Positions 32,453-44,749 of a DNA stretch of 64,000 bases are shown in pieces. The translations under genes and the position numbers were made by a program. Each line of letters starts with the position of its first letter. The first letter of the stretch is position 1. The notes beneath the pieces are model-generated. The model was given only the letters and a program-made list of their open reading frames with translations. It was not told where the DNA came from and ran no database searches. Source of the DNA: Gordionus sp. m RMFG-2023 (lineage: Eukaryota > Nematomorpha > Gordioida > Chordodea > Parachordodidae); NCBI RefSeq assembly GCF_954871325.1, contig NC_088779.1, forward strand, positions 18,354,846 through 18,418,845, read 5' to 3'.

Positions 32453-33617
32453 TAGTGTTAATTGGTTTGTTGTGTAAACCACCTACCCGGGCTTTGGGTC
32501 TAAAAATCGACTAAACCAGCTTTAAGCACTAACCCGGGGTTAGACCCTTTAGTCTCCACGCTTAAAAATATACGAACATGTATTTTCACTTTGACTTTTA
32601 GTTATATACAAAGTATTTAAGAATTAATGAGGGGGGGGGGGGGTAACAACCATTTTTTAATCGATTTTCATAATTCTCCCACAAAATAAAAATTTACACT
32701 AAATTTCTCCCGCATTTGGTCATTTCCATAAAAGTCAAAACAAATCTTTTCATCTTCAGGAATTCTTAGTATCTTTTATGCATTAAAAATTCATATTCTA
32801 TTAAATTATCACAATTTATTCTCTTGTGATTTATTATAAGTTATTTTGTTTATTCCATTTAAAATCTATAAAAAACTTAATAAAGATTGTTATGCAATAT
32901 CGCCAATTCATTGGATGCATCCGATATTTATGCATAGTTTCTACAATTTGAAACATCTATAATATATCCTTCTATTTAGTTATCTTATTCAAGTCTGACA
33001 TCACAATTTATTATAAATAAACGAAAAAAATGATAAATCCAACATGTTTTCTATATATTTTTTAATTAATTTCTTTCGACGGCAACATCCTCATTTATCG
33101 GAACTTTGGTATAAATGTTGAAATCTCATGGAACATTTTTTCTAATGTTTACTTAAATGATTTTAAATAACAAATAAAAGTTAAAAAATTTTTACTGACC
33201 CTTATAAACATAATTATTAAAATTATATGTTATATCCTTTCTTAGAAAAAATTTCAAAACTAAGTTTTTACAAGACATCAATATTTTGCGTTGTTAAAAA
33301 TATTCCTGACCCCTCATGACCTGGACCCGCCCACTTAGAATAATTATGATTACTACAGTTAAGATATAATTAAAACACCTTTTGATACCAATATTATTAT
33401 TTTGGATAAAAATATTCCCCCACTCACCCCCCCCAAGCCCTACATTTGCCTATCGAGAGGGAACGCTTGTTCTCCTAATGAATAGATCTTATTTTCCTAA
33501 GTTCAAAACAACTAAAAATAAATGGGTTTTTGTGCCGGGTTTGTGCTCAGGGTTCGTGCTAGCAGGCCTGAGCACAAAATTGGGTCGTAAATTTTACGAC
33601 CAAGCAAATTAACACTA
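32453..33617. mobile_element. Non-autonomous DNA transposon
   Basis: 1,165 bp between TAGTGTTAATTGGTTTG and the near-complement CAAGCAAATTAACACTA. The flanks GTCTTAG (32446-32452) and GTCTTAT (33618-33624) agree at 6 of 7 bases. The interior is AT-rich with G and C homopolymer runs, a GC-rich stretch near 32490-32560 and a hairpin TGTGCTCAGG...CCTGAGCACA near 33540-33576. No coding sense. The family is uncertain, possibly hAT-like. Confidence 0.6.
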
Positions 33618-34016
33618 GTCTTATGAAACCCCAAAATGTAGTTAAAACACTTTCTATTAAAAAAATTTGACCAAAATATAAAAAATTATATTAATATAAA
33701 CTTCCATTTTCTAAGCAAAGATTGTAATTATATAATTAAGAATAATAAATATATGTTTAAAAAACTCAATTCTCAACCTGCCCCTGTTTATTTTCTTATA
33801 AATTAAAAAAAAACATTTATACTCTGAAAGTCAGGGCCAAAAAAATGGTATGATTTTAAAATCTAATTCTTATAAATGGAAAATCTGGGCTGAATTATAA
33901 AATTTAAACTTATTATAATATTGTCTACTATCACAGAAACTAGACATTTAGCAGGTAATTTAGGTTTGGGGATGAGTCATTATATGACAAATCCCACGAT
34001 TTCTCTCACCCTCTTT

Positions 34017-34420
34017 CAGTGGCATAGCTACGGGGATGGTTTTCGGGTTTGGACCCCTCCCAGAGCAAAATTTTTTTTGAGATTATACGTTCAAAAGACT
34101 TAAAAGTGTTTTTATATGAATTATATTTTTCTGGTTTTGATGTTTGTGGAAGGATATTATATTACTATTGAAATTATTCTGGATAGTATTATTATAAAGT
34201 CATTGAGAATAATCTACTAAATTATAATAACATATTATTGATGCATTTAAAAAATATAGTTATTATATATTATCGAAGATATGGTTATGATTTGTAAGAT
34301 AAACTCGGCCGAAGGCCGGGAAAAAGGGCCGAAGGCCCGTTAAAGGTGGTCTGGGGGGCGAAGCCCCACAGCTTTTTATGCATGGACCCCCTCTAAGGAA
34401 AATTTCTAGCTACGCCACTG
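34017..34420. mobile_element. hAT-type MITE, 404 bp
   Basis: The ends CAGTGGCATAGCTA and TAGCTACGCCACTG are inverted. An exact 8-bp duplication CCCTCTTT flanks them (34009-34016, 34421-34428). A GC-rich internal patch near 34307-34372 repeats GGCCGAAGGCC-like words and GGCGAAGCCCC. It is non-coding. Confidence 0.92.
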
Positions 34421-34428
34421 CCCTCTTT

Positions 34429-35195
34429 GATTTCTTTAAAATTTGATAAGCAATGAAAGATAAATGTAACTAAGGAATACCCAAATTTATAATTTTGGAG
34501 GTATAACGAAATGACATTTTTACCATTATCTGCCTTCATTTAACTAAACATATCTTTAAAACTACATAACTGTAAATAACAAATGTAGTATCAAAATTAC
34601 ATACAAATTTATACTTTAGGAAAATTTTATTTTACTTATTTCCTGCCATTTTATTGAATATATAAGAATTAAAAATTTTGGAAATAATGCAACCTTCAAT
34701 TTTTATAAAAAATTAAGTAGATATTACTAAACTCCTCTTATATTTATTAAAAGGCCGCCGCTTCTCAAGATAATATGGACCAGATTTGCCATAAACCCTT
34801 TACTCGTTTGAATGTTGAACTTATGGCGACTAAGCTATAAGAGATAGTGGGCCAGTACAAACGTTTAACTGAACCAAACAAGAAAAAAGACAAAAATAAA
34901 ATAAATGATATTTAACTCTCTGTAAGGACAAAAAGGAGATACAGTCTACGTAAGCGGGAGGTGGGAACAGTTTGCATCCATAATTCTTGGGGAGGGGGGT
35001 TAAGGGTTTAGAGTTCTTTAAGAGGGGAAAGATAAATTTATTGGGAGGTTATCTATTATATATTTAGATGAAATTGGGGAAAATATATTATTTTTATTAT
35101 AGACCTATATAATACAATGATGATATTGCAAATCATCGACCAAATCTACATATTGCATACAATCACAGGCATTATTTTCCAAATAAAACTTTATG
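34429..35195. other. Intergenic sequence
   Basis: No gene or element end recognised. A short GC-richer patch lies near 34750-34870. Confidence 0.45.
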
Positions 35196-35204
35196 CTATT
35201 TAAA

Positions 35205-36495
35205 GGCTAATGATAATGCACGGTAAGCGTGCACTATTTTTTCATAAATTAACAAGCACGCCAAAATACGTCATATATTTATTTTTATGTAAATAAATAA
35301 ATAAAATTACGAAAGCTCTCGTTTATAAATGTTCGTTTTATAATTATTTTATTTGAATAACAGAAATAATTATCTAAAAATTCAAAATGGATACTCATCA
35401 ATATTAAAAGTATATTGTATTTATATAGTTACAATATCATTGATCATACTAGATTCTTATGGATGCGCATCAAAGCAATTTTGATCTTTTTGATTTAGAC
35501 AATATAACTTCTACAAGTCAAATAAATTTAGAGGTAACAATATTTTTAAGAATATATTTACTATTGATTTGAAATGTAATTATTTAAAGTTTTAACCTAA
35601 AATTTTTATCTATATATATATATTCTATAATCTATTTAATAGGTTGGGGGCTCAATTTGAATCATTTAATGATTTGCAGGAAGCTATAAATAGATATGAG
35701 AATATAGTATATACAAATTACCATATAGCGACATGTACTAAACTTACCAATTTTGATAATAAAATTATTCATACAATGATTTATAAATACATACGTTATG
35801 TCTGCATTCATGGTGGAAGAAAATTTAAAAGTCGTAAGAAAGGAAACATTTTAAAACAAAAAAAATTTCAAAAGGGCCTTTGTGTATTTAATATAAATCA
35901 GTTTCTTTGCCAAAAAAGAATACTTTATAACAATTTATTAATCGTGTCAATATTATTGTTTATTTCTGTGTATACTTCTTGTCTTTATTGTCGCTTGCTA
36001 TATACAATGTTTAATCTAAAAAATTATTTTATTATTATGGTATTGATTTTTTATCTCAGTCAGCCAGAATTGAGCTAATAAGTCAATGCAATAGTAGTAA
36101 GAGTAACACTATAGATAGCTGTTAAAAATAGAATTTTTCTAACGTATAATTTAAATAGGTAACATATAAATTGATAAAAATGCTTAGCTATCAAAGTATT
36201 GGCTAATATCTATTTTCAAGGATAATATTAGACACCTTCAATTGCGAAATAACCTGTTTCATTAAATTTTAAATATAAAGTCATTATTGTAACAATTACT
36301 TTTAATATTGATGAATATCCATTTTGAATTTTTAGATAATTATTTCTGTTATTCAAATAAAATAATTATAAAACAAACATTTATAAACGAGAGCTTTCGA
36401 CATAAAAATAAATATATGACGTATTTTTGCGTGCTTGTTAATTTATGAAAAACATGAAAAAAATAGTGCACGCCTACCGTGCATTATCATTAGCC
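35205..36495 (+). mobile_element. Short MULE with about 200-bp inverted ends
   Basis: 1,291 bp. The left end GGCTAATGATAATGCACGG is mirrored by the right end, and the similarity extends about 200 bp inward (35205-35410 and 36300-36495). A 9-bp duplication CTATTTAAA flanks it exactly (35196-35204, 36496-36504), the target length of Mutator-like elements. The interior has only an N-terminal transposase segment, so it is an internally deleted, non-autonomous copy. Confidence 0.9.
35459..36078 (+). pseudogene. MULE transposase N-terminal DNA-binding region
   Basis: Exon 1 (35459-35533) reads MDAHQSNFDLFDLDNITSTS. After an intron ending in AG (about 35641) exon 2 reads GAQFESFNDLQEAINRYENI and YVCIHGGRKFKSRKKGN. 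This is the FAR1/FLYWCH-like N-terminal region common in MULE transposases. The splice junction is out of frame by one base, explained by five G instead of four after it. After KGLCVFNINQFL the sequence becomes hydrophobic and random-looking; the catalytic domain is absent. Confidence 0.75.
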
Positions 36496-36504
36496 CTATT
36501 TAAA

Positions 36505-37011
36505 AGGGTTAGATATTTTCAGTAAATTTATATTTATGCTAAATAATAAACTATAATAACGTATTGTAAATAAGGGGGAGTTCATGTTTTAAAAAATAAC
36601 TTTTATATTCACAATATTTTAGAGTTAAAATAATCTTAGTTATTCATTTTAAAATTTGAAGGGGCCATGAAATCAATACAGGTGAAATCTCACATTAAAG
36701 GCTTTCTCATTAAAAAAGGTATGACTATTTTGCCATCAGGGCGTTTTTCACCTAAAAAAGATGTCGGTTCTAAAATACAATGGAAATTGGCTTTATTTAA
36801 AATAGAAGCTATTATTGAATTTATTTTATCATATAGTTGATTTTTGATATACAGTGGCGTGTCTCCCATACCAGTCTGCCGATTGATTGCATTTATTGCA
36901 AGTATATTAGTTTGGTGATTTATTATTTAATTTTGAAATTAAAATATATTTTTAATTTGTAATTTATTTTCAATTTGTATTATAAACCTAAATCACGTGT
37001 AAATTATTTAA
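36505..37011. other. AT-rich flank of hAT-E
   Basis: A possible hAT-type end CAGTGGCGTGTCTCCC at about 36854 is not matched by any right end. The phrase TAACTTTTATATTCACAATATT near 36598 recurs inverted near 45105. No gene seen. Confidence 0.35.
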
Positions 37012-38623
37012 ATGTCATCGCAAATGGATATCCAAATCGTTGAAAGTGAGTTAAACGATGATATTAATGAAATGAAAGGTACCCGGGAAGAAAATATTCT
37101 TAATAACAATAATACAAATTTCCCATTGCCAAAATTTGAAAAATATGATAATAATATAAAAACCAATACTGGCTACAAATTTATTTGTTTAAAAGGTAAA
37201 AAAAAATATATCCTCAAATCAATCCAGTAGCTATAACCTCAAAAAACAACTAAAGGTAATTCTCATTTTTAAATTCTAATAGTATTTATTTTATAAAAAT
37301 GTTCATGAACCGTTTTAAGGAAATAGAAAACATCGAAATAATTTCGTATAGGCGACTCTACATACAAAGATCAATTCAATTCAAACCAAATTGATTAATA
37401 ATGGACATGCCAATATTTCCCAGAAACTGGCTGATAAAGGTATCGTTGATTTTATAAATGAAGCCAATGTCCTTGACTGATAATCCATAATTTACCATGA
37501 TGATTAAAACAACAATTTTATGTCGCCAGACACTACTGAATAAGATAGCAAATCTCTAATGCCTAGTCATCTGAGATGCTCATGCCATAATCTAAATTTG
37601 ATAGCAAAAGTGGATGCTGAAGGAGCCCTAAAAAATGAAGATTTTAAAGGGTACCAAGATCCATTTTTATAAATTTCAAACTATGGAATATGCAGAACAA
37701 ATCTTCTAAAGGCTCAGACATGTTTTAAAAAATTAGGCAGGTATTTAAACTCCTAACCCCACTAGATGGAACTCAGTATACCACATATTCAAAAAATGGA
37801 TTTTCTCTGTGGTTGGAATTCAACATATTAACGATGAAGAACATACTTTTATAAAAGAGTATACAGAAGTAATTCTAATTAATAATTATTCAATTACATA
37901 TCATTTCAATTTTTTAGGTTATGCAAAAAATGGCTCTTTCCCCTTGAAATTTTGGAAGGTGAGGATAATATGGAAATAGGATATTATATTCTCACTTTAA
38001 GTATCTTAATTACAGAGATTGTAGACTCTATGTTAAAAGGCATTGAGAGAAGGTAAATAAAATTTATATTGTTTTGATTTTGACTTAATAACTTAAAGTT
38101 AAAAGCTTTTATAAAATTATATGATTAAGATTTATTTTAAATACACTATTTTTGTAACTTTTAGATTCCCCAACCTAGACAATGATGATAATGTATTAGT
38201 TGCAATGATTCATCCCAATTTTAAACTAAACCCGATGATGCTAAGGATCAACGTAATAGGCTCATGGTAAAGTTGTATATTCTCATACTTAACAAAGATG
38301 GCCTATACAACGACAAAAATAACTTCCACTGATAATTTTTTTGAAATAAAAGATAATATAATAGAAAAAATACTCAATGTGTATTTATGATAATCTTTCT
38401 TATATTAATAAAATTAAATACTGCCTTGCCCTCAGGTGCTAGTGTTGAGAGATTATTTAGTAAGGCGAAACTTATACTTTCTGATCGTCGTTCTAGACAT
38501 GGGGATGATAATATTGGAATGATTTTATTATTAAAATGCAACAAAATAAAAAAAAATGAATATTATGATAAATATTTATTTTTATTACATAAATTTTTTA
38601 TAATCAAAACTAACTATATTTAA
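37012..38623 (+). pseudogene. hAT-E transposase with BED finger, broken
   Basis: It starts MSSQMDIQIVESELNDD. A partial BED finger follows (YKFICLKGKKKYI and, one frame away, SSSYNLKKQLK). Then LRCSCHNLNLIAKVDAEGAL, TRWNSVYHIFKKWIF in another frame, MIHPNFKLNPM replacing the usual DPRFK motif, and the C-terminal dimerisation motif LPSGASVERLFSKAKLI. The order is that of a hAT transposase with several introns, but stops and frameshifts are frequent. Confidence 0.78.
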
Positions 38624-38689
38624 ATATTTATAAATGTTGATTTTTATATATTATTTACTATACAATTACATTATAAGTAAAAAATAAAA

Positions 38690-38832
38690 CAAATCGGTAT
38701 GTAAATTTTTTTTATAAAAAGTAGCTAGAAGCGCGCTACATTTTTTGATGGGTAGTGATAGTGGTAGCGCGCTACTTTTTTTGACAAATAGCGGTAGCGG
38801 TCACTACTTTTAAAAGTAGTGTTTAACAACTC
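38690..38832. repeat. Right terminal region of hAT-E
   Basis: The complement reads CAGAGTTGTTAAACACTAC inward from 38832, a hAT-like terminus. Inside it the palindromic word GTAGCGCGCTAC and variants recur (near 38728 and 38772), suggesting subterminal transposase binding sites. The matching left end was not found. Confidence 0.5.
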
Positions 38833-38939
38833 TGTTGTTAAATAATAAGGGTTTTATTATATTTTAATAAATATTTGGTCGGTATATAGCAAATTAGGTA
38901 GGTATTTAGAAAATTGCTATACGTTAACTTGACAGTATC

Positions 38940-39100
38940 TATTATTAACCCATATAGTCTTATGATTTGAAATAGTCATTTATATTATCCTCTTTAAGAT
39001 TTATTGCTTTGGTTAGGCCTACAAATCTTTCCTTATTAGTCAATTCTATAAAACAGTATCTAAAATGCTAACACAAATTTATATTAGTTTAATGACCTTT
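38940..39100 (+). repeat. Dispersed repeat, copy 1
   Basis: ATATAGTCTTATGATTTG and TTTGGTTAGGCCTACAAAT recur in the same orientation at about 44932-45075, over roughly 130 bp with scattered differences. Origin unknown. Confidence 0.6.
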
Positions 39101-39369
39101 TGTCAATGAGGTTGTTAGGAATTATATCGCCCTATGTGGTTTTTTAAAACCATTATCCATTGAGGTTAACTTTTTTTATCACTTATAATTCTTTAGAAAT
39201 AAAAATTTTTTTTATATTCGCAATCGAAAATATTTAATATTGTAATAAATGGAAAAATATTATATTTAGAAATGTCTTGTATTGTTTTTCTTTTATTATT
39301 TGTATGCTTAATAAATGATAAAAGATGAAAATCAGAATAATTGTACAGAGTTTTTCAAATTTCAATAAT

Positions 39370-39514
39370 TAAAAAATATAATATATTAATATAAAATTCG
39401 GCCGAAGACCGTGCAAAAAAGGAGGCCCAAAAATAAAGATTTTAGGGAGCGAAGCCCCCCTAAAATTTTTCTTAGTTGAGCGACCTGAGATTATAAAGGG
39501 TAATGACGCCCCTG
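39370..39514. mobile_element. End fragment of a MITE
   Basis: The complement begins CAGGGGCGTCATTACCC at 39514. Inside is a GC-rich patch CGGCCGAAGACCG...GGGAGCGAAGCCCCCC resembling the patch in the 34017-34420 MITE. The other end is not visible. Confidence 0.45.
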
Positions 39515-39574
39515 ATTCCTGGGCTACAATGCCTAGAAAAGACAAGGATAGTGTGTGGCCGAAAGCAACTCAGC

Positions 39575-40010
39575 TTCGGAACGTGTACATATGGATTTTG
39601 AAAATAAGATATATATATACTTGTGGTGGATTCTTATTCAAAGTAGGTAGATTAGGATGAGGCAAGAGGGATTAACTACTCAAGTGGTGATAAAAATATT
39701 GAAAAATCTATTGGCAAGATTTGGAGTCGCTACAACAATCGTATCGGAAGGTGGTCTAGCTTTTTTTTAGTAGAAAGTTCAATGTCTTTTGTGCGTAAAC
39801 CGGAGCAAAACACATTTTAACGCCACCGTAACACCCGAGTTTGAATGGATAGTCGGGGAGGATGGTAGCTGTGCCGTGGTCAAGAACTAGTTGACAAAAA
39901 AAATGGAGGCGGAGAGATATAGGTGGCAGTGGCGTATTACAATAACAGAAAAGGGGGAGGAGCAATCGCACGAGGATAAGTTTTTAGAAAGGTGAACAAG
40001 GATTTGGAGA
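39575..40010 (+). pseudogene. Gypsy-D integrase fragment
   Basis: The plus strand reads RVHMDFENKIYI, then one frame on TTQVVIKILKNLLARFGVAT with TIVSEGG, where the family has a catalytic DGG or DNG. Further on come KTGAKHILTPP and VVKN-stop-LTKKMEAERYRWQWR. This is the core and following helix of a gypsy integrase, with the first D present and the second mutated to E. Frame changes are frequent. No RT is found to the left. Confidence 0.7.
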
Positions 40011-40020
40011 TAACAACTTA

Positions 40021-40250
40021 AGGGGACGATGATTTATAAGATATGTCAAAATGACACAAGCAATTGGGTGATATGATTAATGGGTTGAATGATGAAGATT
40101 ACAAAATAACAACAAGAGGGGACGATGATTTATAAGATATGTCATAATGACACAAGCAATTGGGTGATATGATGAATGGGTTGAATAATGAAGATTACAA
40201 GATAACAAGATAACAACGAGAGGGGACGATGATTTATAAAATTTTAATTG
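40021..40250 (+). repeat. Minisatellite, about 100-bp unit
   Basis: AGGGGACGATGATTTATAAG recurs at 40021 and 40117, and its first 18 bases recur at 40221. The intervening phrase CACAAGCAATTGGGTGATAT occurs twice. The array is cut by hAT-F1 at 40262. It belongs to the Gypsy-D remnant or its flank. Confidence 0.75.
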
Positions 40251-40734
40251 TTGTATATGTACAGGGTTGCCAGGTCAAAATTTTCAAATTGCGGGAGTTT
40301 GGTATTTTGCTGGAGAAATATGAAAATTGCGGTAGAAATAAAAAATTTGCTAAAAAAAGGCCCGCAAAATCCCGGCGGCCGGGATTTTAAATTGACTTAA
40401 TTATCCGCCTATTATTTTTTATAATTTTTCAAAATAAAATAACATCTTGATTTATTAAAATATATTAATTTATAAAAAAGAATGTAAACAAGATAAAATT
40501 TTATAAAAAAACAAACGATTTTAATTTTACAATGTAAACATATATTATATGCGAATGTCCCGCAAAACATCCGCAATAATCTACCTTGTGTGTGTATAAC
40601 ATTATAGGGATAGGCGCTTAATTATCACGTATCACGTTTAAATATATAATAAGGTAATATTGTACTCATTTCAATTATAATTATTTTATTTATTATTTTT
40701 CAATCACATTATTATAATCATTGCAGGAGAGTGT

Positions 40735-41660
40735 ATCTACATCCATTGCAAAACAAAAATATTCTCCAAAAATAAGAAATAATACAGATGCAACTACGGT
40801 TGCAGCAATTGTAATCACTTATCTTGTAGTACAACATTCACAGAGCTACTTATCATTACAATGTAGATAGAATTTTTTCCACATAATATTTAACGACTCC
40901 AAGATAAGTGAATATTTTATTTGTAGAACAAAAATGAGCAAGGATATCATCAATGTTTTAGAACCTGAATTCAGGAGGTCAATTCTTGACGATTTGAAAG
41001 ATGGGCATACATATGCAAATCTAACAGATGCATCTAATAAGGGAAATATTAAAATATTTCTTTTGATCCTTTGCTATTTCAACAAAATTAAGGACTTTTC
41101 AAGAAAACTATTAATTTTTTTTCCCCTCAAATAGTGAAAAATACAAAGACGCTAACCATATAATGGTAAATATAGCAGATTTTCAGGATTATATTACATG
41201 TCAACTTTCTGATCTGATAATGCCTTAGTGAATTTGGGAAAAACCAGAGTGTATTTACAAAATTGAGTCAGCACAATGTTGATTGCGATATGTTCCTAAT
41301 ACCCGTCATCTATAGAATTTTAAAATTTTATAAACCTTTAAATATTTCTTAAATAAAGATTATAAAAGCTGTCCAAACATTTTGAAAATTTTTTTCAGTA
41401 ATGAATGGCAGAGGTATAATTTAGGAATGATTTCACATGTAGGAAATCTACTACATACTGTTAATGTGCAGTTGCAATTAGAAGAATCTTAACAAAGATT
41501 CACAAAATTATGCTGTGTGTTAATCTTTACAGTTAAAAATTGACAATAAATTTTATGGCGCCATTGCTAAAACTATTAAAATGTTCAAATATTTTTAAAA
41601 TACCGATAGACATTGATGTCTTGTTTGAGGATATTGTAATTATCTCTATTTTTGATTTAC
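40735..41660 (+). pseudogene. hAT-F1 inverted partial transposase
   Basis: The sequence parallels the minus-strand transposase. GACTCCAAGATAAGTG, SKDIINVLEPEFRRSILDD (ATG at 40934), the words for DASNKGNIKIF, and VLFEEIV-like sequence (about 41605) appear in the same order as in the complement of 43640-42440. The segment carrying the catalytic CADNAS region is degenerate and much of the middle is deleted. Many stops; no function as protein. Confidence 0.75.
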
Positions 41661-42169
41661 AATGTAAAAAATATATTTATTTTATGCGAATGTATAAATA
41701 AAAAAATATAGAAAATTAAATATGATAAATATAGGGAAGGCAGATATTAAAAATTTAAAATCATGCTAAAATTTTATTTACATAATCTGCCACCATTTTA
41801 GAACAACGGAAGGCAAGTAAAAAAAGTGAAAAATGTAAAAATTAATTCTTTTTATTTTAATTTTATAACTACTAAAAAAACTAACAATTTTATATGTATA
41901 TATATACAATTTTTTAATTTACACTTTTTACATAAGTTTTTTTAAAAGGTTAAATTTTAACAAATTCATCCTTAAATTAAATTAATATTTACGAAAATTA
42001 GGAAAATATAAAAGGTCATTAAATATATTTAAAAGAAAGAATTTTTACAAAAAGGTCATTAATTACAAAGTAAAAAATATATAAAGTTTATGCAAAATTT
42101 ATATATTAACAAAATATAATGTTAATTATATATTATTTGAGATTTAAATAATGGAACTAAACGTTTACC

Positions 42170-43640
42170 GTCGTTTATGAGATATTTATAAAATTCCTGG
42201 TATGACATATTATAAATTTGTTTAACCATTAGCTTGGCCTCTAATGTTGTTAAAACAATCCTTTTTCCAGGCATTCATCAAGCTAAAAATGCGCTCGGAT
42301 GAGGCATTAGAATGAGGTAAAGAAGACATACTCGCAATTTTTTTCCAAGCATGGGGATTTATTGTTATTACGAAAAAATTCTACCAGTTTCTCCTCTGCT
42401 TTTAGACAATCTAACTTTAAGTATTCTGGTGAATCATAAAAAATAGAGAGAATTACAATCTCCTCAAACAAGACATCAATGTTCGGTATTTTCAATATAT
42501 TTATTAAATTACAAAAACCTCAATTGAAGGTTTCTGTTCCAAGGTCATAATATTTATACATTTGTAAATAGAGTTATTAAAATCAAATTTTGATTGTAAA
42601 TATTCTAAAATTGTCTTAATAAAAATATCTGCTTCATTTAAATGTGTATTAATTAGAGTATTATTTGAACATTTTAATATAATATTTTTAGCAATAGCGC
42701 CATAAAATTTATTATCAATTTTTAACTGTAGAGATGAACAGAGCTGTAGGATAATTTTGTGAACCTTTATTAATAAAGAATATTTTGATTGCAACAAAAT
42801 ATTAACTGCATGAAGTAGATTTCCTACATGTGAAACGAATCCCAAATATGCTTCTGCCATTTCATACTCGAAAAAATTTTTCAAAATTTTTGGACAGCTT
42901 TTAAAATTTTTATTTGAGAAGTATTTTTTTTAAGGGTTTGTAAAATTTTAAAATTCTATCGATGGCAGGTATTATGATAACCACCTGATAGGTACATATC
43001 GCAACAACTTACACCATTCCAAGTCAGACCACTCCACCAACTCTTTTAATTCATTAGCTCTTTTAGTTGATGAATTAAATTCGTTAAAACATCTCATCAT
43101 AGTTATTTCGACATCCACATGCTGCCTCAATTCGGTAAGTACACTTTGATTTTTGCCAAGATTTACAGAGGCATTATCAGCGCATAAAGCTGACATGCAA
43201 TTCATTGATAACCCTGAATCAGCTATATTTACATTATGTGGTTAGCTACATCTTTGGATTTTTCACTATCAGAGGAAAAAAATTAACAGTTTTATTGAAA
43301 TGTTCTTATTCTTGTTGAAATAGCGAAAGATCAGGGGAAATATTTTAATATTTCCCTTATTAGATGCATCTGTCAAAATTGCACATGGTTGTCCATCTTT
43401 CAAATCGTCTAGAATTGACCTCTATGATTCAGGTACTAAAACACTTGTGATAGCCTTACTCATTTTTCTGCTACCACAAGTAAGGTTTGCACTTATATTG
43501 GAGTCGTTAAATATCATGGGAAAAAGATTCGACCCACATTGTGATGATATAGCTCTGTGAATGTTGAACTACATGATAGATGTATACGATTTCTGCAACT
43601 GTAGTTGCATCTGTATTATTTATTATTTTGGAGAATATTT
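42170..43640 (-). pseudogene. hAT-F1 transposase
   Basis: Minus-strand pieces: DASNKGNIKIFPLIF near 43350, MNCMSALCADNASVNLGKNQ (43205 on; the DNAS motif carries a catalytic Asp), ELVEWSDLEWCKLLRYVPIR with WLS (43010-42972), then FEYEMAEAYLGFVSHVGNLL (ORF 42884-42504) and IPNIDVLFEEIVILSIFYDS (42495-42307). Last comes a FASSECSF/CLEKGLF stretch near 42310-42240 where hATs have the C-terminal SERIFS box. Frameshifts separate the pieces. It resembles transposases of ZBED5-like hAT lineages. Confidence 0.75.
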
Positions 43641-44345
43641 TTGTATTGCAATCTATGTTGATATACTCCCCTGTATGATGAATGAAATGATGTTGATTTA
43701 TTATTGGATAATAATAAAACAGGATAGAAAAAATTTACAAACTAGACATATTTTCCGAATAAATATTTAAAATCTATTTTAAAAATATAAAAATAATCAA
43801 TTACTGTCTCTCAAAATTATTATTTATATATTAAAAACGTTAAAAACTTTTTTTAAAAATTGCGGGAGAAATTAAAAAATTGCAGTAGATTTTTGCGGGA
43901 GATTTCCAATTGCGGTAGTTTTGCGGGAGAAAGATGTATGCGTGTAAACTAAAAAATTGCGAGAGTCTCCCGCTGATGGGGGGAGACATGGCAACCCTGT
44001 ATATGTATGATATATATATAGTGTTAACATAATATTATATAGTAATGCTATGCTGGATCATTATTGTAAGGGACTATGGGTATTTGCATTGATGTATGCG
44101 TATATCATATGCAAGGTATTTATTGATAGTAATCTATGGAAGAGTGATTTCAAGAATGGATCTGGGATATGGAGAACAATACATAGCCAGTAGTCAGAGA
44201 GGTTTTTATGGCTCTGATTGCTTTACCTAGTAGTGTCCAGAGATTATTTTATGAGAAAAAATATAGTGTGTGTTTAAAAATTAAAAATCGACAGACATCA
44301 TTTATGTAATATGAGCTTGTAGGCTTGATTAAAGGGGGGGGGGGA

Positions 44346-44520
44346 TGTTGTAATTAAAGTTTTATTTTGTTATAAATATCGATATATGTCAAGAATATGT
44401 CAATAAATAATTATTCGATTTTGATGAAGATGGAATAAAAGATACTTTTGTTCATTAAGTTACAAAATATATAATATTATAATTGCCTCTATTTGTCACC
44501 TTTTATTATAATTTTATATA
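44346..44520 (+). repeat. Probable Gypsy-D 3' LTR
   Basis: An A/G run (AAAGGGGGGGGGGGA, about 44331-44345) precedes TGTTGTAATTAAAGTTTTATTT, the layout of a polypurine tract and LTR start. The sequence up to about 44520 recurs inverted at 44750-44918. Confidence 0.5.
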
Positions 44521-44749
44521 TCAACCAAGTATATTTATTCCCATTCATTATCACATACCACCTCTACATATTTTATATGCATATTTTCTTTCATTTACCC
44601 CTTCCAACACTGTACCTTGTTCTTTTATCGAAGGTTATTTAGTTTTGGGAGCATACCATAAATTAGTAATATATTTGTCCATTCATTATTTTTTTCCTTG
44701 AAATCTAGAAATTAGACTGAAAACCTGATTAGTAGCGTCACTTCGGCAA

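Larger units (their letters stand above)
40262..43999 (-). mobile_element. hAT-F1: hAT element with opposed transposase copies
   Basis: 3,738 bp with CAGGGTTGCCA inverted ends and an exact 8-bp duplication TATATGTA (40254-40261, 44000-44007). The right half encodes a hAT transposase on the minus strand. The left half holds a shorter, plus-strand copy of the same gene. The second family member (48051-51193) has the same arrangement in mirror orientation. Confidence 0.9.

Noticed and set aside
33382-33612. 76-codon plus-strand ORF in the 32453-33617 transposon
   Set aside because: Non-coding element interior with homopolymer runs; no conserved motif.
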